This document shows, in pieces, positions 54,255 to 62,118 of a stretch of 64,000 nt of DNA. Origin of the DNA: Methylophilaceae bacterium (GTDB lineage Bacteria > Pseudomonadota > Gammaproteobacteria > Burkholderiales > Methylophilaceae); assembly GCA_905339275.1 (NCBI GenBank), contig CAJPFK010000004.1:395820-459819 (forward strand). The letters are read 5' to 3'. The notes under the pieces are model-generated. The model did not search any database, was not told the origin of the DNA, and saw only the letters and a program-made list of their open reading frames with translations. The position numbers and the translations under genes are program-made. The stretch's first letter is position 1; each line of letters opens with the position of its first letter.

Positions 54255-55187
54255 GTGAACTATTGGTGGGTAAATCATAAGCAGACTCATAGGGCTGAAA
54301 TTCAGGGCGGCTATATTTGGTCGCCTACGAGAGAGAAGAATGGAGCCAGAAGTGAGTTTTATCTGAATCTAACACGGGTGGATCCTGGTGATGTAATTTT
54401 CTCATATGCAAATACGAAAATTATGGCCATAGGGGTGGCTACTGATCAGTTTAGAGAATCATCCATGCCGGAGGAGTTTGGTAAAACTGGAGGTAATTGG
54501 GACGAGGCAGGCTGGCTTGTGCCAATAGAATGGAGGAGGCTTGGTCAGCCCTTTTCTCCAAAAACGCACATAGAAATAATTAGAGATCTGCTTCCCAATG
54601 GCTATTCTCCGATTGATGCCAAGGGTAATGGAAATCAAAAATGTTACCTGGCCAAAATATCTGACTCATTGGCGTTCGAGCTCATTGCAATTGCCGAAAG
54701 TGATAATCAAAACTTATCAATTGAGCTTGATAGCATTGAAGTGGAAATTTCGGCGGATCAAGTTGAAAAAGGGATACTTGGATCGAATATTGGTGAAACT
54801 GAGAAAGAGCAGTTGATTAAAGCTCGAATCGGACAAGGCTTATTCCGCCAGAATGTTATGGCTATAGAGAGTAAATGTAGAGTTACTGGAGTAGGTGAGA
54901 CTTCATTTCTTGTGGCCAGCCATATTAAACCTTGGAGAGACGCAGATAACCAGGAACGGCTTGATGGTAACAACGGATTATTATTGTCCCCTCATGTTGA
55001 CAAGTTGTTTGATGGGGGGTGGATAACGTTTACAAGCGAAGGGGAGATGCTTCTTGCTGATCCTTCACTAAACCAGCTAATACAAGCTTGGGGAATTGAC
55101 CCTAAGGTGAACGTTGGCAGGTTCACTAAAAAGCAGGCCAATTACCTTGAGTACCACAGGAACGAGATATTCGAGGGAACAACTTAA
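54255..55187 (+). CDS. PUA/EVE-like domain fused to an HNH endonuclease
   Basis: The first ~150 residues (MNYWWVNHKQTHRAE, then TRVDPGDVIFSYANTKIMAIGVATD) resemble a PUA/EVE-like reader domain, which in other systems binds modified bases. The C-terminal part is a HNH domain (CRVTGVGETSFLVASHIKPWRDADN, RLDGNNGLLLSPHVDKLFDGGWITF) typical of type II/IV restriction enzymes. It ends five bases from the convergent C5 methyltransferase gene. Restriction partner of that methyltransferase is the natural inference. Confidence 0.8.
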   Translation: MNYWWVNHKQTHRAEIQGGYIWSPTREKNGARSEFYLNLTRVDPGDVIFSYANTKIMAIGVATDQFRESSMPEEFGKTGGNWDEAGWLVPIEWRRLGQPFSPKTHIEIIRDLLPNGYSPIDAKGNGNQKCYLAKISDSLAFELIAIAESDNQNLSIELDSIEVEISADQVEKGILGSNIGETEKEQLIKARIGQGLFRQNVMAIESKCRVTGVGETSFLVASHIKPWRDADNQERLDGNNGLLLSPHVDKLFDGGWITFTSEGEMLLADPSLNQLIQAWGIDPKVNVGRFTKKQANYLEYHRNEIFEGTT

Positions 55188-55192
55188 GCCTG

Positions 55193-56134
55193 CTAGTCCC
55201 AGATATTTGGTAGAGCCTTAGCTACAGCCTCGAAAAGTGGGGGGGGTACAGCATTGCCCACTACTTTGTACTTCATGTTCAGGCTTGCATTTTTTGTTTC
55301 TGGGAATACAAAATCATTAGCAAAACCTTGTAGGCGTGATGCTTCACGATAACTAAATCTACGCGCGCGAGTTTCCGTGGTAAATGCCCATTTGTCATCT
55401 CCCAGTTTTGTCATGGTTGGGCTCAAGGGGTGAAGGGGCATATGTCTTGGGTTGCTGACGATGGTCTTAGATACCTCTTTCCAATCCCGCCTGCGATCTC
55501 TTGACATGTAATACCAGTGGAAATCCAAATCGTAAAACTCTCCCTCAGGCCATTCTGGCAAATCTAGAATTGCATCTTCGATCGTACGATATGGATTCAA
55601 CTCGGTGCCATGAGTAGGCGTTGGGAATGTGTATTCAATGTCGTAATCATTGCGAATCCCGACAATGAAAATTCTCTTTCTTTCCTGAGCAACTCCATAG
55701 TCTGCTGCGTTAAGGACTTTATATTTAACTTTGTATCCAGCTTCTGTAAAGACCTTGATTTGATCTTCAAGCAAATGACGATAGTTCGACCTAACCATCC
55801 CAGAAACATTTTCAACTATGAAGGCCCTTGGTTTGATGACATTAAGGGCGCGGGCAAAATCCAGATATAGATAATTAATTGTACGGTTTGCTGCTCGGAC
55901 TCCACCTTGAGAAAACCCCTGGCATGGATAGCAGCCGACTAGTAAGTCTGAGGAAGGAAATGTTTCGATTTTGCTAACAGATCCTAAAACATAGTCTGTT
56001 TCAGGGTGATTGGCGAGGTAAGTATCTTTTGCGTAAGGAAGGATGTCGTTGGCCATCAAAATATTGAAGCCAGCATTTATGATTCCGGCGTCCGAGCCAC
56101 CGCAACCAGTAAAAAGAGATACGGCAGTGCGCAA
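55193..56134 (-). CDS. C5 cytosine DNA methyltransferase (Dcm-like)
   Basis: This 313-residue enzyme has the ordered C5-methyltransferase motifs: I (VSLFTGCGGSDAGIINAGF), IV (PCQGFSQGG, catalytic Cys-71), VI (FIVENVSGM), VIII (GVAQERKRIFIVG), a short target-recognition region, IX (FSYREASRLQGF) and X (GNAVPPPLFEAVA). All are intact. It converges on the HNH gene and lies next to the right attachment repeat. In the excised circle it would follow vsr in the same direction. Confidence 0.93.
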   Translation of the reverse strand: MRTAVSLFTGCGGSDAGIINAGFNILMANDILPYAKDTYLANHPETDYVLGSVSKIETFPSSDLLVGCYPCQGFSQGGVRAANRTINYLYLDFARALNVIKPRAFIVENVSGMVRSNYRHLLEDQIKVFTEAGYKVKYKVLNAADYGVAQERKRIFIVGIRNDYDIEYTFPTPTHGTELNPYRTIEDAILDLPEWPEGEFYDLDFHWYYMSRDRRRDWKEVSKTIVSNPRHMPLHPLSPTMTKLGDDKWAFTTETRARRFSYREASRLQGFANDFVFPETKNASLNMKYKVVGNAVPPPLFEAVAKALPNIWD

Positions 56135-56349
56135 ATGATGTTCCTTAACGGCAATTAACTGAAGTTAACGCTAGAATTATACGGAAAGATTGAAAACCTG
56201 GCCATATTTATATTGCAGTTATGTACCGAAAGGTTTTATGTCGACGATGTGTCAACGTTATTGAGAAGTATTGATAGAGTTTGAGGTGTGATATTTATAA
56301 ATTATTGGTTGTGATGGGTGATAAAATCTATTGCCGATGAATTGATAAA

Positions 56350-56386
56350 ACTCATAATCCGTTGGTGCTGTGTTTAACTCACAGGG
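56350..56386. repeat. attR: partial copy of the tRNA-Ile2 3' half
   Basis: It carries the 25-base core identical to 42823-42847, then a TA for CG difference, then ACTCACAGGG. There is no D-arm or 5' acceptor half, so this is not a tRNA gene. It is probably the displaced original 3' end of the host tRNA. Confidence 0.82.
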
Positions 56387-56402
56387 AGCCGCCAATCTAT
56401 TC

Positions 56403-56435
56403 AACGGCTTAGGAATTCTTCCTAAGCCGTTTTTT
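56403..56435. terminator. Strong terminator beside attR
   Basis: AACGGCTTAGGAA-TTC-TTCCTAAGCCGTT is a perfect 13-base-pair stem followed by T6. It is probably the original tRNA-Ile2 terminator, left behind when the element displaced it. Confidence 0.85.
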
Positions 56436-56600
56436 ATATTACAGCTCGGTGTTAATAATGGTTCCAATTATTTGAAATCAGATTGATTCAAATTTCTACT
56501 CTACTGTAGGAAACTGCCCCTAGCATGATGGCATGCCGGTTCATCAATTAGACCTTGTTATTTTTCTTTTCATTGTCGGTTATCCAACCTTTCCAGCTAA

Positions 56601-56921
56601 CTAGGATTTACTTTCAATATCCAGCGCAATTCTGAGTAACTTTTCTTTTGAGTCCGTGCCAAGCCGGCCGTATTGCAGGAGGAGTTTGGCAAGACCTTCG
56701 TCACGCGTGTAGAAGTATGGTGTCGGTACGTTCAGGATAGTTGCCAACCTTTCAACCGTAGAAAAGTCAGGTATATGTTTACCCCGTTCATATTGATTCA
56801 TGCGGGGGCTTGCAGAAAACTCATCGATACCTGCTGCAATGCCAAGCCGCTTCTGTGAAATTCCGGCGGCAAGCCTTGCTTCGCGCAAACGTTTCGATAT
56901 TACCGAATTGTCGTCCATCAA
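56601..56921 (-). CDS. XRE-family transcriptional regulator
   Basis: This 105-106 residue protein has an N-terminal XRE HTH (VISKRLREARLAAGISQKRLGIAAGIDEFSASPRMNQYERGKHIPDFSTVERLATILNVP) and a short C-terminal tail. It starts at tandem ATGs at 56921/56918. Two perfect palindromes with ACTAAG half-sites lie upstream (56944-56996), one overlapping a rightward promoter. It probably represses itself and that promoter, which points at the signalling cluster. Confidence 0.85.
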   Translation of the reverse strand: MMDDNSVISKRLREARLAAGISQKRLGIAAGIDEFSASPRMNQYERGKHIPDFSTVERLATILNVPTPYFYTRDEGLAKLLLQYGRLGTDSKEKLLRIALDIESKS

Positions 56922-56943
56922 GTCTCTGATCCAATGTTATTGG

Positions 56944-56996
56944 ACTAAGAGACTCTTAGTTTTTGCATTGACTGGATACTAAGTAATCCTTAGTAT
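56944..56996. promoter_or_regulatory. Paired XRE operators with a rightward sigma-70 promoter
   Basis: Operator 1: ACTAAGAG-A-CTCTTAGT (56944-56960). Operator 2: ATACTAAG-TAATC-CTTAGTAT (56976-56996). A plus-strand promoter TTGACT (56968-56973), 17-base spacer, TAGTAT (56991-56996) is covered by operator 2. The shared ACTAAG half-site indicates one regulator. Confidence 0.75.
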
Positions 56997-57299
56997 AAGG
57001 CGGCGTATCGGAAATTGTTGCAAAGCGATATCGCGTTTAATAGTGTGTTATTGGATAAAAAGATAACCGGATTCAAACAAATTTTGCCTTCAGTCAATCA
57101 GAATCACTGGATGACCAAGCTTTTTCAAGGCTATTGCCGCTTTCCACTCTGCGATAGTCGGAAGCCAAGGCTTGAGTGTTGCGTTGCTCCGTTTTTACTT
57201 TCCATGCGTGGAGTTTCGCGAATGATTGCGACTGCGAGTTACTGGGGAATAAAAAATATTATATGCTATGAAAATAGCAGCTTATTATTGGCATAGACC
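56997..57299 (+). other. Long leader downstream of the XRE-controlled promoter
   Basis: No convincing gene. A TTG-started frame (57015-57296) has no recognisable protein character. The stretch may be a leader RNA before the kinase gene. No clear hairpin cluster was picked out. Confidence 0.4.
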
Positions 57300-57464
57300 A
57301 TGAAAAAGTATGCGCAGTGGACAAATCTTGCCTTTTCCAGCCATACGTTTTATTTAACGGCTGAATTTAATATTTCGCGCGCGTTATCCAGACGGAATCT
57401 GCTGATAGACTTGCTGGAGATAAATAGCAATTACATTGCTTTCAGAATTTATCATGATGGATAA
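57300..57464 (+). CDS. Possible small protein (54 aa) overlapping the kinase start
   Basis: The ATG at 57300 opens a frame of 54 residues (MKKYAQWTNLAFSSHTFYLT, then LSRRNLLIDLLEINSNYIAF) ending inside the first codons of the kinase gene, an arrangement that would couple their translation. No good ribosome-binding site and no family are visible. Confidence 0.35.
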   Translation: MKKYAQWTNLAFSSHTFYLTAEFNISRALSRRNLLIDLLEINSNYIAFRIYHDG

Positions 57465-58875
57465 AGCCCAATTGCTTTCTTATACCCTTCATTCAGGGCT
57501 GGCCAAGGTTGACGTGGAGGTCGGGGGCAATCAATTTCACCTGAATGCCGGAGAGCTGGATAGCCTGATTGCGCATCTTGGGCTTTTGCGTTCCCGCATG
57601 CTTCCTTCTGTCGAGGCGTCTTTGGAATCTATACACCCTGATGATCGCCAGCGGGTCGATATTTCATATAAAAAGTCCATTCGGAACGGAGTTCCGTATG
57701 AGAGCACGCACCGATTGCTGATGAAGGATGGGCGTAGCGAATGGGTAGTCGAGCATAGCAAAATCGAATTTGATGAGTCGGGGCACGCAGTTGGTTCGAC
57801 CGGTTCGATGCAAAGTTTAACCGGCGATATGTTGTTAAACGTGTCATTGCATCAAGAGCGGGACAGCCTTCGTGAGTTGTTCGAGAGACTTCCGATTCCA
57901 TATCAATCGGTTGATGAAGATGGTTATTTGATCGATGCGAACGCAGCCTGGATGCAGTTGTTCAATCGTTCTCAGGATGAGGTGATCGGCAGGCCCATAG
58001 GCGATTTTCTAAAGGGAGTCCCCTTGTCGGCTATTGGAGGACAGGCTTCCACACTGATGCAGGACGAGCGGAATGAATTTTCCAGAATTGAGTTGACGGA
58101 GGATGATGGCAGGCTGCGTTATTTTGATGTCATTGGGTGTGCTGCGCGAGAAGGCAGCGATCATTCACTCAGGAGTCATAGCGTGTTTATCGAGGATGGG
58201 GCGCTAGATCACCAGGAACAGCAACGAATCGCCGAGGAAGCGCAACATCGTAATGCCCTGGTCCGGGAAGTGCATCATCGGATAAAGAACAACTTGCAGG
58301 GAGTTACCGGGATACTGCGTAATTTTCTTGCACATCACCCGGAACTCAATGATCCCATTACCAATGTTATCAGCCAGGTAAACAGCATTGCCGTGATCCA
58401 TGGGTTACAGGGCATGGCTGCGGTGACCAAGGTGCGGTTATGCGAATTGACGACGGCAATTGCTTCCAATATTGAATCCTTGTGGCAAACTCCCATCAGG
58501 GTTGATATCCCCATGAACTGGATACCTTGCCGGATTGCCGAGTCGGAAGCCGTGCCCCTGGCGCTGGTGCTGAACGAATTGATATCAAATGCCGTTAAGC
58601 ATGGAAACCTTGCAGCCGGTGTTGGCATAACGCTCAGGCATGAACCCCTGCCTCACGAGATACAGGTGACCATCATCAATTCAGGGCTATTACCCGCAGG
58701 CTTCGAATATCCGCATAAGCCCGCGACGGGGTCCGGCATGCAACTGATATCGTCTCTTCTGCCCCGCAAGGGAGCCAGTTTGATTTGGGATCAACAAGAC
58801 GGGAAGGTCATTGTCCGGCTTGTGCTGAGCCCCCCCGTCATTACCCTGGAAAAAGAGGAATCCGAATCGATATGA
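57454..58875 (+). CDS. PAS-domain sensor histidine kinase, HisKA_2 type
   Basis: About 473 residues from the ATG at 57454. A first PAS/PAC (SIHPDDRQRVDISYKKSIRNGVPYESTHRLLMKDG) is followed by a second PAS (LFERLPIPYQSVDEDGYLIDANAAWMQLFNRSQDEVIG). The HisKA_2 phosphoacceptor helix is ALVREVHHRIKNNLQGVTGILR, and the ATPase has N-box LALVLNELISNAVKHG and GSGMQLISSLL. No membrane helix: a cytoplasmic sensor. HisKA_2 kinases often pair with ANTAR regulators (e.g. EutW/EutV-like), and here the ANTAR gene overlaps by 4 bases. Confidence 0.9.
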   Translation: MMDKAQLLSYTLHSGLAKVDVEVGGNQFHLNAGELDSLIAHLGLLRSRMLPSVEASLESIHPDDRQRVDISYKKSIRNGVPYESTHRLLMKDGRSEWVVEHSKIEFDESGHAVGSTGSMQSLTGDMLLNVSLHQERDSLRELFERLPIPYQSVDEDGYLIDANAAWMQLFNRSQDEVIGRPIGDFLKGVPLSAIGGQASTLMQDERNEFSRIELTEDDGRLRYFDVIGCAAREGSDHSLRSHSVFIEDGALDHQEQQRIAEEAQHRNALVREVHHRIKNNLQGVTGILRNFLAHHPELNDPITNVISQVNSIAVIHGLQGMAAVTKVRLCELTTAIASNIESLWQTPIRVDIPMNWIPCRIAESEAVPLALVLNELISNAVKHGNLAAGVGITLRHEPLPHEIQVTIINSGLLPAGFEYPHKPATGSGMQLISSLLPRKGASLIWDQQDGKVIVRLVLSPPVITLEKEESESI

Positions 58876-59495
58876 TAAACCTTGAGGATCAAGCTAAAAA
58901 ACGCATGAAATCGTTATTGCTCGTAGATGATGACCGTCTGATCCTTTCTACATTATCCAGTGGGCTTTCCCGGGCAGGTTATATGGTAAGTACTGCCGAG
59001 TCCGTGGATGAGGCGGAGGTCTGGCTTGATAATAACGACAAGCCCGATCTGGTGATACTGGATGTGCGTATGTCAGGCCGCAACGGCTTGGAGTTGGCCG
59101 AACAGTTATCCAGGCACCATCACGTTCCATTTATCATGTTGACCGCACATAGCGAGCAGGATGTCATCGCTCATGCCAACATTTCAGGCGCAATGGGTTA
59201 CCTGGTCAAGCCGATTGATATCACCCAGCTGATACCGGCGATCGAGACGGCGATATCCCGTGCGCAGGAACTTTATGGCTTACGGGGGGCCAAGCAGCAA
59301 CTGCAAACCGCACTTGATGCGGACCGTTCCGTGAGTATAGCTGTCGGCATTTTGATGGATCAGCACCGGCTTGGGCAGAAAGATGCAATGAACCTGTTGC
59401 GCGATTCCGCTCGCAGTCGGCAGATCAAGCTGGCTGAGCTGGCATCGCTGATTATCAACTCCCGCGAGACGCTTAACGTCAGAAATAGCGCATAA
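58872..59495 (+). CDS. Response regulator with ANTAR RNA-binding output
   Basis: The ATG at 58872 overlaps the kinase stop (ATGA) and gives 207 residues. Receiver domain: SLLLVDDDRLIL (acidic pair 19-20), phospho-acceptor LVILDVRMSG (Asp-64), conserved Thr and Lys (FIMLTAHSEQ, GYLVKPID). The C-terminal ANTAR domain (residues ~140-200, DRSVSIAVGILMDQHRLGQKDAMNLLRDSARS) binds paired RNA hairpins to prevent termination. Its targets should be leader RNAs; the structured leader at 59553-59634 is the nearest candidate. Confidence 0.9.
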   Translation: MINLEDQAKKRMKSLLLVDDDRLILSTLSSGLSRAGYMVSTAESVDEAEVWLDNNDKPDLVILDVRMSGRNGLELAEQLSRHHHVPFIMLTAHSEQDVIAHANISGAMGYLVKPIDITQLIPAIETAISRAQELYGLRGAKQQLQTALDADRSVSIAVGILMDQHRLGQKDAMNLLRDSARSRQIKLAELASLIINSRETLNVRNSA

Positions 59496-59552
59496 ACATA
59501 ATTTTAATCAGGTGATTGATTTGATGTAGAAATGTTATAGACTACGTCTGAT

Positions 59553-59721
59553 GCTTCTGCCTTGCCCCTGTTTCTGGCACAGAAGCTTGTGAGGCCCCGA
59601 ACATGCCTCGTTAGATTTTCCGTAAGCGTTTACGCCAATGACGGAGATCAACGATAAATTTCCTGGAAAGGAGTTGGCATGAATATTTGGGGCTATCTGA
59701 ATTTTTCCGTTCCTTACGGAA
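59553..59721 (+). other. Tandem hairpins in the leader of the GGDEF-EAL gene
   Basis: GCTTCTG...CAGAAGC (59553-59586, with inner TGCC/GGCA stem), GAGGC-CCCGAACAT-GCCTC (59591-59609), CGTAA-GCGT-TTACG (59621-59634), and TTCCGT-TCCTT-ACGGAA (59705-59721). A run of small stem-loops fits ANTAR or other leader regulation, but the canonical six-base loops of ANTAR sites are not present. Confidence 0.45.
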
Positions 59722-59846
59722 TTTATCCTTACATTTCAAACCGGCATTTTCTTTGCAGGCGATGGCTTTGCATCCCTGGCAGGTCCGGGCTTTATTTTCA
59801 TGGCATTACATTTGATCTGAATTCCATTGTGGCCGGGGCGCGATGA
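59679..59846 (+). CDS. Small upstream ORF coupled to the GGDEF-EAL gene
   Basis: AAAGGAGTTGGC precedes an ATG at 59679; the frame encodes 55 residues (MNIWGYLNFSVPYGIYPYIS, then RHFLCRRWLCIPGRSG) and its TGA overlaps the ATG of the GGDEF-EAL gene (ATGA). That large gene has no ribosome-binding site of its own, so this ORF probably delivers ribosomes to it. The peptide may matter only as a leader. Confidence 0.5.
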   Translation: MNIWGYLNFSVPYGIYPYISNRHFLCRRWLCIPGRSGLYFHGITFDLNSIVAGAR

Positions 59847-61954
59847 TGGAGATTCAGGATGACCATGTTTTCCTGTCCGATGCCTTTACCTTTCTGATCG
59901 AAGCGATCCCGGATTCCATCATTCTTAAGGATGGCAATGGCCGCTGGCTGAATACCAATGAGGCAGCCAAGGTTCTTTTCAATCTGCATGAAATCGATTG
60001 GCAGGGAAAGACCGACAAGGAGCTTTGCCTGGCGTATCCCAGGTTGTTTGCGACGTACTTCAAATTCCTGGCGGATGGCGTTGCTTGGGATAAAGCAAAA
60101 AAAAGCTTATTTTCGGAAACGGTCATCGATTCGGCAGGTAACTTGCGTGATTATGAGATCAGCAGGCAGCCTCTCTTCAATAAAAGTAATCTGTGTGAAG
60201 GCCTTGTCGTTATTGGCCGGGATATTACCGAACGCATTCAGGCCGAGCGAAATCTGCGCGTCGCGGATACAGTCATTGAATCGCTTGAGGCCATCATTGT
60301 TACTGATGCAAATAACTGCATCGTGCGCGTCAACCAATCCTTTACCCGGTTGACGGGCTATACACAGGAGGAAGTCATTGGGAAAACGCCGGCAATCCTG
60401 AAGTCCGGGCGGCATGACAAAACGTTTTACCAGGCAATGTGGAAGACATTGTCAAAAAACAGGTTATGGCAAGGTGAAATCTGGGATAGACGCAAAAACG
60501 GTGAAATTTATCCCAAATGGATAACGATCTCTGCAGTGTCTGGCCCGGATGGCGAAATACACAATTATGTCGGCGCATTTACCGATCTGAGCGAGCATAA
60601 GGAGGCCAGGGAGGCCATCCACCGGCTCGCATTTTATGATCCCCTCACCGATATGCCGAACCGCCGGCTGCTTCGCGATCACCTGGACCTGGCCCTCGCA
60701 AACAGCGCCCGTAATCTGCACTACGGTGCGGTGCTGATGATTGATCTCGATAATTTCAAGTATGTCAACGATACCAAGGGGCATGCCGTCGGAGACCTTC
60801 TGCTGATCGAGGTTGCCCAGCGAATAAAATCCAGTTTGCGCCAGGGGGATATCGTGGCAAGGCAGGGCGGTGACGAGTTCGTCATCATGCTTGAGTCATT
60901 AAGTACGGATGTGAATGAAGCCGCCGCGCAGGTTGATGCGGTATGCCAGAAAATTTTAAGGACGATCAACCAGCCATTTCTGATTCAGGGGTATGAGCTG
61001 CATACCTCGCTCAGCATCGGTATCAGCATGTTCACTTTCCCGAATGCTACCAGCGAGGAAATGCTGAAACGCGCCGATACCGCCATGTACCAGGCCAAAT
61101 CCGCCGGCCGCAACACCATGCGATTTTTTGACCCAGACTTATATGCCTCGCTTGAGCGGCGCATGTCCCTGGAATCTGAATTGCGCCAGGCGTTAGCCAA
61201 CGATCAGCTCAGGCTTTATTACCAGCCGCAGGTCGATCATAAAAACAGGATTTTCGGCGCAGAAGTCCTGCTGCGATGGGAGCATCCGGAAGACGGGATG
61301 ATTTTACCCAATGACTTCATTCCCCTTGCCGAAGAGTCCGGCCTGATCCTGTCCATCGGTTACTGGGTGATGCGCACTACCTGCATGCAGCTCAAAATAT
61401 GGGAAAGCGACCCTGCTGCGAAAGACTTGACCCTGGCTGTCAATGTGAGCGCAAAACAGTTCAGTCAATCAAACTTTGTTGAACATGTATGCAGCGTGCT
61501 GGAAGAAACCGGTGCAAGCGCCGCCATGCTCAAACTGGAGCTTACAGAGACGCTGGTGCTGAAAAATGTCACGGATACGATCGAGAAGATGAATGCCTTG
61601 AGGGATATCGGCATCCGGTTCTCGGTCGACGATTTTGGTACCGGCTACTCCTCGTTAAGTTACCTGAAGAAACTGCCCATCAGCCAACTGAAAATTGACC
61701 GGACTTTCGTCCGTGAAATCAACATCAACCAGAATGATGCCGTCATTGCGCAAACCATTATCGGCATGGCCAACAATCTCGGTTTCAACGTGATTGCCGA
61801 AGGTGTCGAAACCGAAGAGCAACGCTATTGCCTGCAATGTTTCGGATGCCTCTCGTATCAGGGCTATCTCTTCAGCAAGCCTGTGCCGCTGGAAGAGTTT
61901 GAAAAGCAGATTAAAACATCGAAAGGGGCGATGCATGAGCCTGGATGGAAATAA
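59843..61954 (+). CDS. PAS-PAS-GGDEF-EAL cyclic-di-GMP enzyme
   Basis: This 703-residue protein has two PAS domains (about 10-120, FLIEAIPDSIILKDGNGRWLNTNEAA; 135-245, ESLEAIIVTDANNCIVRVNQSFTRLTGYT). The GGDEF domain has an intact active site (RQGGDEFVI, 342-346). The EAL domain carries EVL at 474-476 (AEVLLRWEHPEDG), NVSAKQFSQSNF, ELTETLVLKN, DDFGTGYSSLSYLKKLPIS, KIDRTFV and EGVETEEQ, so a phosphodiesterase is plausible. No membrane helix. Which activity dominates cannot be read. Confidence 0.93.
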   Translation: MMEIQDDHVFLSDAFTFLIEAIPDSIILKDGNGRWLNTNEAAKVLFNLHEIDWQGKTDKELCLAYPRLFATYFKFLADGVAWDKAKKSLFSETVIDSAGNLRDYEISRQPLFNKSNLCEGLVVIGRDITERIQAERNLRVADTVIESLEAIIVTDANNCIVRVNQSFTRLTGYTQEEVIGKTPAILKSGRHDKTFYQAMWKTLSKNRLWQGEIWDRRKNGEIYPKWITISAVSGPDGEIHNYVGAFTDLSEHKEAREAIHRLAFYDPLTDMPNRRLLRDHLDLALANSARNLHYGAVLMIDLDNFKYVNDTKGHAVGDLLLIEVAQRIKSSLRQGDIVARQGGDEFVIMLESLSTDVNEAAAQVDAVCQKILRTINQPFLIQGYELHTSLSIGISMFTFPNATSEEMLKRADTAMYQAKSAGRNTMRFFDPDLYASLERRMSLESELRQALANDQLRLYYQPQVDHKNRIFGAEVLLRWEHPEDGMILPNDFIPLAEESGLILSIGYWVMRTTCMQLKIWESDPAAKDLTLAVNVSAKQFSQSNFVEHVCSVLEETGASAAMLKLELTETLVLKNVTDTIEKMNALRDIGIRFSVDDFGTGYSSLSYLKKLPISQLKIDRTFVREININQNDAVIAQTIIGMANNLGFNVIAEGVETEEQRYCLQCFGCLSYQGYLFSKPVPLEEFEKQIKTSKGAMHEPGWK

Positions 61955-62118
61955 GGGCGCGCCCCTGGCGGCGATGCCTGGCAGAGGCGGCATGGCCATC
62001 ACGGCATATGGTCCGGGTTGGCGGCATGTCGCGGATCCGGTCAGGAAATAAATTGTTGGCAGAAATGAAAGTTTACGAAACCGGTTATTTTTTATAGCGG
62101 TAAAAAAGGGGTAATGAC

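Noticed and set aside
56350..56386. A second tRNA gene
   Set aside because: Only the anticodon-loop-to-acceptor half is present and the T-loop is altered; it is an attachment repeat.
57015..57296. 93-codon TTG-started frame before the kinase
   Set aside because: No ribosome-binding site and no protein-like composition; treated as leader.
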